Shown here: positions 36,554-45,904 of the stretch, piece after piece
Layout: each line of letters begins with the position of its first letter
Numbering within the stretch: position 1 is the stretch's first letter
Assembly: GCF_040703125.1 (NCBI RefSeq)
Contig: NZ_CP160035.1
Location: forward strand, 1,798,001-1,862,000
Reading direction: 5' to 3'
Source: Flavobacterium ovatum
GTDB lineage: Bacteria > Bacteroidota > Bacteroidia > Flavobacteriales > Flavobacteriaceae
Length of the DNA stretch: 64,000 nucleotides
The notes under the pieces: generated by a model
What the model was told of the DNA's origin: nothing
Databases searched by the model: none
The model's input: the letters and a program-made list of their open reading frames with translations, nothing else
Program-made: the position numbers and the translations under genes

Positions 36554-36575
36554 CGGTTCACTAAATTTAATTGAA

Positions 36576-37349
36576 ATGGCTACTTATAATAAAAGAGGAT
36601 ATAAAACACCAAAAGAAAAAGGAGTTAAAGATGCTGCTGGAGATGTAATAATTGATGAAAAAGACAGTACAACTGCTGAAGTTTTTTCTAAATTAGACGA
36701 AACAGCTTCTAAAACGGAAGACTGGGTTGCTAGAAATCAAAAAGCTATTATTGGTATTGTAGGAGCTGTAGCTATATTTACAGTAGGTTATTTAGTGTTT
36801 CAAAAATTTATTGCAGAGCCAAAACAAAATGAAGCTGCAAACGAAATGTTTTTAGCACAACAAAATTTTGAAAAAGCAACAAATGGTGTCGCTAGTGACT
36901 CTCTATATAAATTAGCATTGAATGGTTCAGAAGGTAAATTTGGATTTATCAAAATTGCTGATGAATATTCAGGAACTGATGCTGGAAATTTAGCTAATTA
37001 TTATGCAGGTATCGCTTTATTGAATACAGGTAAATACGCTGAAGCAATTGACTATTTAGATAAGTTTAAATCAGATGATATGATTTTGAGTGCTTTGGCT
37101 AAAGGAGCAATTGGTGATGCTTACTCTGAGAATAACAACGCAGAAGAAGCTTTAAGCTATTATGTGAAAGCAGCTGGTGTGAATAAAAATGATTTCACTA
37201 CACCACGGTTTTTATTAAAAGCAGGGAAAACAGCCTTGGCTTTAGGTAAAAAAGAAGATGCTTTGAAATATTTAACAGACATTAAGGATAATTACGATAC
37301 CACTCCAGAAGCTGCTTCTGTTGATGCATTGATTGGATTGGCTCAATAA
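36576..37349 (+). CDS. TPR membrane protein, YfgM-like
   Basis: A 257-residue protein: a charged cytosolic N-terminus (~55 residues), one transmembrane helix (~57-77, AIIGIVGAVAIFTVGYLVFQ) and a periplasmic region of about four TPR units (YYAGIALLNTGKYAEAIDYL, IGDAYSENNNAEEALSYY, KAGKTALALGKKEDALKYL). The topology matches YfgM, the SecYEG/PpiD-associated chaperone factor. ribH follows 44 bp later and is probably co-transcribed. Confidence 0.85.
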   Translation: MATYNKRGYKTPKEKGVKDAAGDVIIDEKDSTTAEVFSKLDETASKTEDWVARNQKAIIGIVGAVAIFTVGYLVFQKFIAEPKQNEAANEMFLAQQNFEKATNGVASDSLYKLALNGSEGKFGFIKIADEYSGTDAGNLANYYAGIALLNTGKYAEAIDYLDKFKSDDMILSALAKGAIGDAYSENNNAEEALSYYVKAAGVNKNDFTTPRFLLKAGKTALALGKKEDALKYLTDIKDNYDTTPEAASVDALIGLAQ

Positions 37350-37393
37350 TTTTTTGAGTTTATAATAACAACTATCTAAAATCTTAATTGACT

Positions 37394-37966
37394 ATGGCAA
37401 CTGAAAATAAAAATCTATCGGTTTATGATAAAAGTACACTACCTAATGCGAAGGATTTTCGTTTTGGAGTAGTAGTGTCCGAATGGAACGAAGAGATTAC
37501 AGAAGGATTGTATAAAGGAGCTTTAGATGCTTTTTTAGATAACGAAGTGCCTTCTACTAATGTTACTCGTTGGAATGTACCTGGAAGTTTTGAATTGATT
37601 TATGGTTGCAAAAAAATGCTTCAAACTCAAAAAGTGGATGCTATAATTGCAATTGGTTGTGTAATCCAGGGTCAAACAAAACATTTTGATTTTGTATGCG
37701 AAGGAGTAACACAAGGAATCAAAGACTTAAATGTACAAACAGATATTCCTGTTATATTTTGTGTTTTGACAGATAATACCTTGCAACAGTCTATTGATAG
37801 AAGTGGAGGGATTCATGGGAATAAAGGGACTGAAGCAGCTATTGCAGCAATCAAGATGGCTTATATTCGTCAACAGGCTTCCTTAGCACATGAATATAAA
37901 AAACCAGCTTTATTGGCCTCTGGTCAATTACAAATAGAAAATGAGCCTCTTAAATTAGAGGAATAA
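37394..37966 (+). CDS. ribH: 6,7-dimethyl-8-ribityllumazine synthase
   Basis: RibH condenses 5-amino-6-ribitylaminouracil with dihydroxybutanone phosphate, the penultimate riboflavin step. Family motifs are VSEWNEEITEGL, WNVPGSFELIYGCKKM, AIGCVIQGQTKHFDFVCEG (with the catalytic His) and GNKGTEAAIAAIKMA. The ATG at 37394 (MATENKNLS) is preferred over an in-frame TTG two codons upstream; the product is 190 residues. No other rib gene is adjacent. Confidence 0.95.
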   Translation: MATENKNLSVYDKSTLPNAKDFRFGVVVSEWNEEITEGLYKGALDAFLDNEVPSTNVTRWNVPGSFELIYGCKKMLQTQKVDAIIAIGCVIQGQTKHFDFVCEGVTQGIKDLNVQTDIPVIFCVLTDNTLQQSIDRSGGIHGNKGTEAAIAAIKMAYIRQQASLAHEYKKPALLASGQLQIENEPLKLEE

Positions 37967-37990
37967 AAAATTATAAATATTTCATTTATA

Positions 37991-38028
37991 AACCTATACT
38001 GTGAAAAATTACAGTGTAGGTTTTTTGT
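37991..38028 (+). terminator. Terminator after ribH
   Basis: A 12-bp stem AACCTATACTGT / ACAGTGTAGGTT (one G-T pair) with an 8-base loop, followed by TTTT. Confidence 0.9.
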
Positions 38029-38072
38029 TTTATTTATGATTTAGGAAGTCCTAAATCCAAGTATAAATTTCT

Positions 38073-38080
38073 TAAATTTG
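38073..38080 (+). promoter_or_regulatory. TAnnTTTG promoter box of mutL
   Basis: TAAATTTG, 33 bp before the mutL ATG and directly after the ribH terminator. Confidence 0.5.
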
Positions 38081-38113
38081 GAACTTTAAACCATAAACCC
38101 GAAATAATTTTCA

Positions 38114-39973
38114 ATGTCCAGTATCATTCAATTACTTCCTGATCATGTTGCCAATCAAATTGCCGCTGGAGAAGTCGTACAACGGCCGGCTTCGGTAGTG
38201 AAGGAATTGTTGGAAAATGCAGTTGATGCCAAGGCCACTGATATCAAGCTAATTATTAAAGATGCAGGGAAAGCATTGGTACAAGTCATTGACAACGGAT
38301 TAGGAATGACAGTTACAGATGCTCGTTTGTGTTTTGAGCGCCACGCCACTTCTAAAATCCGTTTGGCTGAAGATTTATTTTCCATAGGTACAAAAGGTTT
38401 TCGTGGCGAAGCATTAGCTTCTATTGCTGCGATTGCCCATGTAGAAATGAAAACCAAGCAAGATCAAGAAGAGCTAGGAACTCAAATTGTGATTGAAGGA
38501 AGTAAGTTTATCTCACAAGAGGTAGCGGTTTTACCTAAAGGAACCTCATTTTCGGTCAAAAATCTGTTTTTTAATATTCCAGCTCGTCGTAATTTTTTAA
38601 AGTCGGATACGGTGGAATACCGTCATGTTATTGATGAGTTTCAACGAGTAGCCTTGGCGCACCCTAATATCTATTTTACTTTTTACCATAATGGCAGCGA
38701 AATGTTTAATTTACCACCTTCCACATTAAGGCAACGTGTAGTAAATGTTTTTGCTGGTAAAACCAACGAAAAGTTAGTTCCTGTTCAAGAGGAAACCGAG
38801 ATTGTAACCATTCAAGGTTTTGTGAGTAAACCGGAATTTGCCAAAAAAAGTAGGGGAGAGCAATTCTTTTTTGTTAATGATCGATTTATAAAAAGCGGTT
38901 ATTTGCACCATGCAATTATGGCGGCTTATGATGGGATTTTAAAAGATGGTGCGCAGCCGAGTTATTTTTTATACTTAACCGTGCCACCAAATACCATTGA
39001 TATTAATATTCATCCTACCAAAACGGAAATTAAGTTTGATGATGAACATGCTTTGTATGCTATTTTAAGAGCTTCTATAAAACATAGTCTAGGTCAGTTT
39101 AATATAGCACCTGTTTTGGATTTTGATAGAGATTCGAATCTTGATACGCCATATAGTTTTAAAGATCTGGAAGGAGCAACACCTACGATTCAAGTGGATC
39201 GTACCTTTAATCCCTTTTCAGATGATAAAGTAAATAAGCATTATTCAGGAGGTTCTAGTTCGAATTATAAAAAACCAATTGCTACGGCACAATGGGAAAG
39301 TTTGTATGTTGGCCTTGGGAAAGAAGATGAATTTGCAACTAGTGGTATTGAATTTGAAAATGAACTGGTAACAGGTTCTTTATTCAATGATGGTGAAGTA
39401 GAACAAACGGTACGAAACACCTACCAAATTCATAAAAAATATATTGTGTCACCTATAAAGTCTGGAATGGTGATTGTGGATCAGCAACGAGCACATCAGC
39501 GCGTGTTGTATGAGCAGTTTTTGACGAATATGACCGTTCATCAAGCCTCTAGTCAGCAATTGTTGTTTCCTTTGGAGTTGTATTTTTCGACTACCGAAAT
39601 GGAATTGATTGCCGACTTGAAATTGTCTTTGGTCAACACTGGATTTATATTTGACGATTCATACACAGAGCATGTTGTGATTTCTGGAATTCCAGTCAAT
39701 GTGGTCGAAAGTGAAGTGTCGATTTTATTAGAACAATTATTAAGTGACTTACAAGATGGTATTCCTGAAAATAGTTTCAGTCAAAATGATTCAATTGCTA
39801 AATCCATGGCAAAGAGTTTAGCCGTCAAAACAGGCACCGCTTTAACCATTAAAGAACAAGAAAATTTAGTTAACGGACTTTTTGCTTGCAAAGAGCCTAA
39901 TGTTTCCCCTTTTCAAAAACCAACTTTCATCACCATGCGTGTGGAAGATATAGATAAAAAATTTGCAATATGA
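38114..39973 (+). CDS. mutL: DNA mismatch repair protein MutL
   Basis: A GHKL ATPase that links MutS mismatch recognition to downstream repair. The N-terminal domain has motif I ELLENAVDAKAT, motif II VIDNGLGM, HATSKI and motif III GFRGEALASIAAIA. The 619-residue length is normal. In the C-terminal domain, the position of the endonuclease motif DQHA(x)2E(x)4E reads DQQRAHQRVLYE (~456-467): His, Ala and the first Glu are replaced. The second metal region reads LFACKEPNVSPFQKP. Nicking activity is therefore uncertain. The stop overlaps the rhomboid start (ATGA), so the genes are coupled. Confidence 0.95.
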   Translation: MSSIIQLLPDHVANQIAAGEVVQRPASVVKELLENAVDAKATDIKLIIKDAGKALVQVIDNGLGMTVTDARLCFERHATSKIRLAEDLFSIGTKGFRGEALASIAAIAHVEMKTKQDQEELGTQIVIEGSKFISQEVAVLPKGTSFSVKNLFFNIPARRNFLKSDTVEYRHVIDEFQRVALAHPNIYFTFYHNGSEMFNLPPSTLRQRVVNVFAGKTNEKLVPVQEETEIVTIQGFVSKPEFAKKSRGEQFFFVNDRFIKSGYLHHAIMAAYDGILKDGAQPSYFLYLTVPPNTIDINIHPTKTEIKFDDEHALYAILRASIKHSLGQFNIAPVLDFDRDSNLDTPYSFKDLEGATPTIQVDRTFNPFSDDKVNKHYSGGSSSNYKKPIATAQWESLYVGLGKEDEFATSGIEFENELVTGSLFNDGEVEQTVRNTYQIHKKYIVSPIKSGMVIVDQQRAHQRVLYEQFLTNMTVHQASSQQLLFPLELYFSTTEMELIADLKLSLVNTGFIFDDSYTEHVVISGIPVNVVESEVSILLEQLLSDLQDGIPENSFSQNDSIAKSMAKSLAVKTGTALTIKEQENLVNGLFACKEPNVSPFQKPTFITMRVEDIDKKFAI

Positions 39974-40725
39974 TGAATGTAACCGATACGGTAAAACAAA
40001 TAATTATAATAAACATCCTGTTTTTTATAGGTACTCAATTTGTAGGTGATCCTGCGTATAAAGTCTTAGCCATGTTTTTTCCTGAAAACTCAGATTTTCA
40101 TGGTTGGCAAATTATCACACACATGTTTATGCATGGTGGATTGATGCATATCTTTTTTAATATGTTTGCTTTGTATTCTTTTGGTTCGGCGATGGAACAT
40201 TTTTGGGGAGGACGCAAGTTTCTGTTTTTTTATATTTCCTGTGGATTGGGTGCGGCAGCATTGCATACAGCAATTAATTACTATTATTTTAATCAAGCTA
40301 TTGATATCATTACTTCTAGTGGATTTGCGAAAGAAGATGTTATGCAACTTTTGAACCAAGGGAAAATCAATACACAGTGGCAAGAGATTCTTACCGTTTC
40401 ACAATTTCAAAACTTTATGAGTTCTTTTGGTGGTGTAATGGTTGGAGCTTCTGGGGCTATTTATGGAGTGATCGTTGCTTTTGCTTTTATGTTTCCTAAT
40501 GCTGAATTATCATTAATGTTTATTCCAATTCCAATTAAAGCGAAGTATTTTGTACCTGGATTGGTGTTGATTGATTTGTATTTGGGAGTTTCAGGACAAT
40601 CTATTTTTGGAGGTTCTGGAGGTGGTGGAATTGCTCATTTTGCTCACGTAGGTGGTGCGTTATGCGGGCTTTTGATTATGTGGTATTGGAAGAAAAATCA
40701 ATTCAATGACAATCGTTGGAACTAG
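39970..40725 (+). CDS. Rhomboid family intramembrane serine protease (first of pair)
   Basis: A 251-residue membrane protease with six or seven helices. The conserved MFMHGGLMHIFFNMFALYSF lies in the second helix region. The nucleophile is S161 in VGASGAIYG and the catalytic His is H226 in AHFAHVGG. It overlaps the mutL stop codon by 4 bp, and the second rhomboid gene follows 27 bp later. The substrate is unknown. The mutL-rhomboid-rhomboid order is common in Flavobacteriia. Confidence 0.93.
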   Translation: MMNVTDTVKQIIIINILFFIGTQFVGDPAYKVLAMFFPENSDFHGWQIITHMFMHGGLMHIFFNMFALYSFGSAMEHFWGGRKFLFFYISCGLGAAALHTAINYYYFNQAIDIITSSGFAKEDVMQLLNQGKINTQWQEILTVSQFQNFMSSFGGVMVGASGAIYGVIVAFAFMFPNAELSLMFIPIPIKAKYFVPGLVLIDLYLGVSGQSIFGGSGGGGIAHFAHVGGALCGLLIMWYWKKNQFNDNRWN

Positions 40726-40752
40726 TTTTTAGGAATTAATTCAGAAATTAAA

Positions 40753-41616
40753 ATGAATATTTTAGAAGATTTAAAAGTACAATACAAACTCGGAGGAATA
40801 GCCTATAGATTAATCTACTGGAATGTGGGTTGTTTTCTGATTTCATTAGTTTTTTTCTACCAATATCAAGGAGGCAATTTTAATTTCCCTTCTTGGATTG
40901 CATTGAAAACAGATCCAGCTCCATTTATTTATGCTCCATGGACTTTTTTAACGTATGCTTTCTTTCATGACGGATTTCTGCATTTGTTATTCAATATGAT
41001 AATATTGAACTTTTCCAGCCAGTTATTTTTAACTTATTTTACCCAAAAGCAGTTTTTAGGACTTTATTTTCTAAGCGCCATTTTTGCAGGTGCTGTTTTT
41101 GTAGGGAGTTATTATTTTATGAATATAAGTTCTGGAATTGTAGGAGCATCGGCTGCAATAATGGCTATTTTGGTGGCGGTAACTACATATCAGCCTCTAA
41201 TGAATGTTCGCTTAATGTTGATTGGAAATGTGAAATTATGGCATATTACAGCTGTTATTTTGATTTTAGATTTAATGCAATTTCGTTTAGGTAATACTGG
41301 TGGACATATTTCGCATTTGTCAGGAGCTTTGTTCGGTTTGGTTTTTATTAAATTATTACAAAACGGAACTGATCTAAGTAAGTTGGTGTCTGGAGTGATT
41401 GATTTTGCTGCTAATTTGTTTAATAAATCTGGAAAAATGCCGTTTAAGAAAGTACATAAAAATTATTCTAAACCTATCGAAAAGAGAGAATCTAGAATTG
41501 TCACAAAAGATAAATCACAACAGCAGATTGATGAAATTCTAGATAAAATCAGTCAATCAGGGTATGATAGTCTGACCAAAGAGGAAAAAGAATTTTTGTT
41601 TAAAGTAGGAAAGTAG
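40753..41616 (+). CDS. Rhomboid family intramembrane serine protease (second of pair)
   Basis: A 287-residue rhomboid. The L1 motif FFHDGFLHLLFNMIIL, the nucleophile S133 in VGASAAIMA (GASA instead of the usual GASG) and the catalytic H188 in GGHISHLSG indicate a likely active dyad. After the last helix (~210) a ~75-residue charged cytosolic tail ends in a helical module (QQIDEILDKISQSGYDSLTK). That C-terminal module recurs in flavobacterial rhomboids (DUF6576-like). The phosphatase-family gene follows 72 bp later. Confidence 0.92.
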   Translation: MNILEDLKVQYKLGGIAYRLIYWNVGCFLISLVFFYQYQGGNFNFPSWIALKTDPAPFIYAPWTFLTYAFFHDGFLHLLFNMIILNFSSQLFLTYFTQKQFLGLYFLSAIFAGAVFVGSYYFMNISSGIVGASAAIMAILVAVTTYQPLMNVRLMLIGNVKLWHITAVILILDLMQFRLGNTGGHISHLSGALFGLVFIKLLQNGTDLSKLVSGVIDFAANLFNKSGKMPFKKVHKNYSKPIEKRESRIVTKDKSQQQIDEILDKISQSGYDSLTKEEKEFLFKVGK

Positions 41617-41688
41617 GAATAGTAAATTGATGTTTACAGCTATTTCTAAAATGTAAATATTAGGTTTTCAAACCGAAAAAGGAATGAT

Positions 41689-42735
41689 ATGAAGAAGCTT
41701 TCATGGTTCAATAGAGGGATGTTTTTTTTTAATATTGTATTAACTATCGTCACGTTTATCGCTTACATTTTGCCTTTTTTGGCACCCAAAATGTTTCCGA
41801 TATTATCTGTGTTAACACTCTTCATGCCCGCTTTTTTTATTTTCAATACGCTGTTTTTTCTTTATTGGGCAATACAATTCAAAAAACGTATGGTGCTTTC
41901 TGGATTAGTACTGTTGATGGGGATTACTTTTATAAATAAATTTTATAAATTTTCTACTAAAGAATATCCAGAAGACGAGAAAGATTTTGTGGTAATGAGT
42001 TATAACGTTCGTCTGCTGAACCTTTTCAAATGGTTAGATAAAGAAGATGTGCCACACAATATTTTGTCTTTCATTAATGATAAAAACCCTAATATTCTCT
42101 GCATCCAAGAATATTCGCATTCGGCTAATATTGATTTGAAAATTTATCCTCATAAGTATATTTACATGACGGGGAATAAAATTAAAACTGGACAAGCTAT
42201 TTTTTCTAAATTCCCTATTATTGACCAAGGAAATATAGTTTTTCCCAACTCGAATAACAACGTTATTTATGCTGATATAAAGAAAGGGAAAGATATTATT
42301 CGTATTTATAATATGCATTTACAATCCATTAAGATTTCTCCAGATGTCAATGAGATTTCTGAAAATATTGACGCAATGAATCAGGGGAAATCCCAAATAA
42401 TGCTTTTTAGAATCAGTAAAGCATTTAAACAACAGCAAGACCAAGCTGAAATTTTAAAGGAACATAAGAGACAATGCAAATACCCTGTAATCATCTGTGG
42501 AGATATGAATAACAGTGCTTTCTCTTATGTGTATAGAAATATTAAAGGAAACCTAAAAGATAGTTTTGAAGAGGCCGGTCTTGGCTTTGGGCAAACGTAT
42601 AAATTCAAATATTACCCAGCTAGAATTGATTATATTTTTGTGGACCAAAGCATAAAAGTCAAAACTTTTGAGAGTTTTTCAGATTTTGAAAACTCGGACC
42701 ATTATCCTATTATGGCTAAAATCTCTTTGGACTAG
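41689..42735 (+). CDS. Endonuclease/exonuclease/phosphatase-family membrane protein
   Basis: A 348-residue protein. Three N-terminal transmembrane helices (~8-90) precede an EEP domain with VVMSYNVRLLN, the metal-binding Glu in CIQEYS, ICGDMNNSAFS, RIDYIFVD and the terminal SDHYPIMAKI. All catalytic His/Asp/Glu positions appear intact. The family includes nucleases and lipid/sugar phosphatases, and membrane anchoring makes a phosphatase or phosphodiesterase role more plausible. Same direction as the rhomboid pair. Confidence 0.9.
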   Translation: MKKLSWFNRGMFFFNIVLTIVTFIAYILPFLAPKMFPILSVLTLFMPAFFIFNTLFFLYWAIQFKKRMVLSGLVLLMGITFINKFYKFSTKEYPEDEKDFVVMSYNVRLLNLFKWLDKEDVPHNILSFINDKNPNILCIQEYSHSANIDLKIYPHKYIYMTGNKIKTGQAIFSKFPIIDQGNIVFPNSNNNVIYADIKKGKDIIRIYNMHLQSIKISPDVNEISENIDAMNQGKSQIMLFRISKAFKQQQDQAEILKEHKRQCKYPVIICGDMNNSAFSYVYRNIKGNLKDSFEEAGLGFGQTYKFKYYPARIDYIFVDQSIKVKTFESFSDFENSDHYPIMAKISLD

Positions 42736-42834
42736 TTGGTGTTTTTTGCAGGAAAGGCACAAAGTTTTTAAAATAAATCCATTTTAGATTTTTTAAATTT
42801 GCAGTATCTGTCTGCTAATCCCTTTATATTTTAA

Positions 42835-43461
42835 TTATGGGAGTAGCAAAGTTTGGTTCTTTGCATAATCAATCGTGAACTTTCCTTCATTAAATATCAA
42901 ATCCAAGACGCTCAAGTTATTTATAAAACCGTGTTTATCATCAAAAACTTGTTGATAAGGTTCAAAAACCGAACTGTCTTTTTTTCCGTTGGCCAAGAAA
43001 CGATAATCTTTGGTAACATTAGAATCGATTTCATGAAAATATTCGGTGGTGGTAGTAAAGGCTAGTTTAATGCGTAAACATTTGGTTAGAAATTCGAATA
43101 CTTCAAAATTCAAATCGAGCAAAAATTTGTGTTTTTTCTCGAATAAAGGAGTGATATCATCTTCAAAATGTTCAAAAAAAGGCGAACTTCTATAAGCTGC
43201 TTCTAAGGATTTGAAATGCTGCTTTTGCCAATCGAAGTCAGAATCAATCAAAATTTCCTTTGTTTTTTGATGATTGTCTTTGGAATGTTTGATAGGGATA
43301 TTTAATAACTGAATTCCATTTGGACTATATATATAAGTGCGGTTTCTATTGGTCTGTTTTTGGAAATTGTCTTCCACTTCAAAAACAATTTCATCTGCCT
43401 GCACCATAGCCGAAAAATGACTGATAGACGGAAAATAAGTAGGGTGAAGTAAGGTGTCCAT
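42835..43461 (-). CDS. WbqC family protein
   Basis: A 208-residue protein with the WbqC-like layout: PTYFPSISHFSAMVQADEIV at the N-terminus, QKQTNRNRTYIYSPNGIQLL and LNIPIKHSK, then SLEAAYRSSPFFEHFEDDI. In other bacteria WbqC-like proteins occur in polysaccharide loci, but in Bacteroidota a member is conserved next to lepB, as here. Activity unknown. It lies 74 bp downstream of lepB with an inverted repeat between. Confidence 0.9.
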   Translation of the reverse strand: MDTLLHPTYFPSISHFSAMVQADEIVFEVEDNFQKQTNRNRTYIYSPNGIQLLNIPIKHSKDNHQKTKEILIDSDFDWQKQHFKSLEAAYRSSPFFEHFEDDITPLFEKKHKFLLDLNFEVFEFLTKCLRIKLAFTTTTEYFHEIDSNVTKDYRFLANGKKDSSVFEPYQQVFDDKHGFINNLSVLDLIFNEGKFTIDYAKNQTLLLP

Positions 43462-43475
43462 TTGTTTAATTGTTT

Positions 43476-43531
43476 AAAGTTTACAGTTTAAGATAGTTTT
43501 GGGAAACGTTTTGTCTCAAACTGTAAACTTT
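43476..43531. repeat. Perfect 14-bp inverted repeat between lepB and the WbqC gene
   Basis: AAAGTTTACAGTTT at 43476-43489 and its exact complement at 43518-43531 with a 28-base loop, just after the lepB stop. It forms a possible mRNA hairpin; no T-run follows on the minus strand, so a stability or attenuation structure is as likely as a terminator. Confidence 0.6.
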
Positions 43532-43535
43532 TTGA

Positions 43536-45113
43536 CTAAAGATCTTTGTTCTCTTTTCTTTTTTTATAAAAATGTTCTCCTACGAAATAGAGCGCTAAGA
43601 AAATCAAGAAATATTTGAAGTATGATTGTGGTTGTCCTTCGCCGCTTACGGTTGTGAACACACGGTCCCAACGCACTTTGTTGATTCCTTTACCGTTAGT
43701 ATCCCAACTCATCCAGATGAAAACAGGTTTTCCTACAATATGGTCTTCTGGAACAAATCCCCAGTAACGACTATCTTCAGAGTTGTGACGGTTGTCACCC
43801 ATCATCCAGTAGTAATCTTGTTTGAAAGTGTAGGTGGTAACAATTTGACCGTTTAATCGGATTTCGTTTCCAGTTACTTTTAGGTCATTGTTATTGCCGT
43901 TCTCGTCTTTTTCGTATGCTTTGATGATTCTTTCGTAAAAAGGAAGTGTTTCAAGTGTTAACGAAACCTTTTTCCCTGCTTGGGGAATGTATATTGGTCC
44001 AAAATTATCTCTATTCCATTTGTTTATATGGGGAAAAATTCCACTTTCAGTACCTCTTGCAATTTCTTGTTTTACAGCTGTAATTCCAGCGGTATTTTTT
44101 AATACTTCGGCACTAGTAGCAGTTAATGCTCTGAAATAAACCGTATCACGAGAAGTTTCGTCCTTGAAACCGGCACCATCTGTAATGTCTAATTTTTTGA
44201 TTAATGATTCAAAATCAATAGGCGTTTTTCCGTCTATAGCGACTGCATAAGAAAATTGCGGTTTAGCTCTTTCTGGCAAAACCAATACTTTCCCGTCAAT
44301 ATAAACGATTCCGTCTTTGATAGATAAATTATCTCCAGGAATACCAACACATCTCTTTACATAGTTTGATTCTTTGTCGATAGGTTTGATAACACCAGGA
44401 CGACCTTTTGGCTCAAAAAAGTAATGTACAGTATCTACCGGCCAGTTGAAAACCACAATGTCGGTACGGTTGATTTTTTCTATGGCTGGTAATCTTAAGT
44501 AAGGTAATTGCGGCCATGATAAATAAGATTTTCTTTTGGTTGCTGGGATAGAGTCGTGAACCATTGGTAATGCTACGGTTGTCATTGGTACTCTAGCTCC
44601 ATAATTGACTTTGCTCACAAAAAGGAAATCTCCAACTAGTAGTGATTTTTCTAAGGATGAGGTTGGGATTGTATAAGGTTGAACAAAATAGGTGTGAACT
44701 ATAGTTGCTACCACAATGGCAAATAGTAATGAGCTTACGGTATCAGCTGTTTTGTTTTCAGGACTTAAGCTACGGTCTGAAATGTATTCTAATTTTTGAG
44801 TGTAATTGATGTATCCCACATACAAACCACAAGTAAAAATAGCTAAAAGTGTGTCAACTGTACTACGTTTTCCAAAACTTCTTAGGGTTTCTACCCAAAT
44901 TACAGGAAACATAATTAGGTTAATGATTGGGATAAAAAGTAAAATGGTCCACCAACTAGGGCGACCTATAATTTTCATAAGTACGATCGCATTATAAACA
45001 GGAATTGCAGCTTCCCATTTATTCCTTCCTGCGGCTTCGTATAATTTCCAAGTACTTATAAAGTGAACGACTTGGATGAAAAGAAAAAACACAAACCATT
45101 GAATTAGTGTCAT
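43536..45113 (-). CDS. lepB: Signal peptidase I, long Bacteroidota form
   Basis: The inner-membrane protease that removes Sec/Tat signal peptides. At 525 residues it is far longer than E. coli LepB. The N-terminal ~110 residues form an extra membrane module (WEAAIPVYNAIVLMKIIG, TILLFIPIINLIMFPVIW; DUF5684-like). The catalytic Ser is in PTSSLEKSLLVGD (~153), where most S26 enzymes have SM, and the general-base Lys is probably in YVKRCVGIPGD (~251). The closing boxes GDNRHNSEDSRYWGFVP are intact. A large insertion lies between the Lys and the GDNR box (~270-420). A C-terminal transmembrane helix follows. Confidence 0.93.
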   Translation of the reverse strand: MTLIQWFVFFLFIQVVHFISTWKLYEAAGRNKWEAAIPVYNAIVLMKIIGRPSWWTILLFIPIINLIMFPVIWVETLRSFGKRSTVDTLLAIFTCGLYVGYINYTQKLEYISDRSLSPENKTADTVSSLLFAIVVATIVHTYFVQPYTIPTSSLEKSLLVGDFLFVSKVNYGARVPMTTVALPMVHDSIPATKRKSYLSWPQLPYLRLPAIEKINRTDIVVFNWPVDTVHYFFEPKGRPGVIKPIDKESNYVKRCVGIPGDNLSIKDGIVYIDGKVLVLPERAKPQFSYAVAIDGKTPIDFESLIKKLDITDGAGFKDETSRDTVYFRALTATSAEVLKNTAGITAVKQEIARGTESGIFPHINKWNRDNFGPIYIPQAGKKVSLTLETLPFYERIIKAYEKDENGNNNDLKVTGNEIRLNGQIVTTYTFKQDYYWMMGDNRHNSEDSRYWGFVPEDHIVGKPVFIWMSWDTNGKGINKVRWDRVFTTVSGEGQPQSYFKYFLIFLALYFVGEHFYKKRKENKDL

Positions 45114-45147
45114 AGATTCTTAGTATTAGTAGTTAGTTATTTTGTTG

Positions 45148-45849
45148 TTATTTGATGTTTAATACATCTTTCATAGAGAAAACCCCTTGTTTCCCTGCTA
45201 ACCATTCTGCAGCAACGACAGCCCCAAAAGCAAAACCTTCGCGAGTATGAGCAGTATGTTTGATTTCGATACTATCTACGTTTGAGTTGTAATTTACAGT
45301 ATGTGTTCCAGGAACTTCATCTAAACGAACGGCTTCAATATGAATTTCGTTTTCTTTTGCTTCTTCTAGTGTCCAGTTAGTATAGTTACTGTTTTCAATC
45401 ACGCCTTTGGCTAGTGAAATAGCAGTTCCGCTTGGAGCATCTAGTTTGTGAATGTGGTGAATCTCTTCCATCGTCACGTTGTAACTGTCTAGATTGGCCA
45501 TCATTTTAGCTAAATAATCATTAAGTTCAAAAAAGATATTTACACCAAGACTAAAGTTAGAACTAGAAATAAATCCTCCGTTTTTTGCGGCACACAAAGC
45601 AATCATTTCGTCATAATGTTCTAGCCATCCTGTTGTTCCAGAAACCACTGGCACATTAGCATGAAAACAACTAGAGATATTGTCCACTGCGGCCATAGGG
45701 ACGCTAAAGTCAATAGCGACATCAGCCGTTGCTAGTCCATCATAGGTGTTGAATTCGTCTTTTTTCAAAACGATTTCATGACCTCTTTCTAGAGCAATTC
45801 TTTCGATTACTTGACCCATTTTTCCGTATCCTAAAAGCGCAATTTTCAT
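45148..45849 (-). CDS. dapB: 4-hydroxy-tetrahydrodipicolinate reductase
   Basis: DapB of the diaminopimelate/lysine pathway. The 233-residue protein has the NAD(P) site LLGYGKMGQVIE, SGTTGW, and the catalytic HH with substrate-binding Lys in EIHHIHKLDAPSGTA (~130). It is shorter than E. coli DapB (273), as usual in Bacteroidota. It lies 34 bp before lepB and 55 bp after the DUF5683 gene in the same minus-strand run. Confidence 0.96.
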   Translation of the reverse strand: MKIALLGYGKMGQVIERIALERGHEIVLKKDEFNTYDGLATADVAIDFSVPMAAVDNISSCFHANVPVVSGTTGWLEHYDEMIALCAAKNGGFISSSNFSLGVNIFFELNDYLAKMMANLDSYNVTMEEIHHIHKLDAPSGTAISLAKGVIENSNYTNWTLEEAKENEIHIEAVRLDEVPGTHTVNYNSNVDSIEIKHTAHTREGFAFGAVVAAEWLAGKQGVFSMKDVLNIK

Positions 45850-45904
45850 TTGTTATTTTTTATAAATTAAAAATATAAGGTTGTGATTATATTTTATGTT
45901 CTGT

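Noticed and set aside
38155..38457. Antisense 100-codon frame within mutL, and similar antisense frames under kup, lpdA, rho and others
   Set aside because: They lie opposite well-supported genes, show no recognisable domains and follow from the codon use of the real gene.
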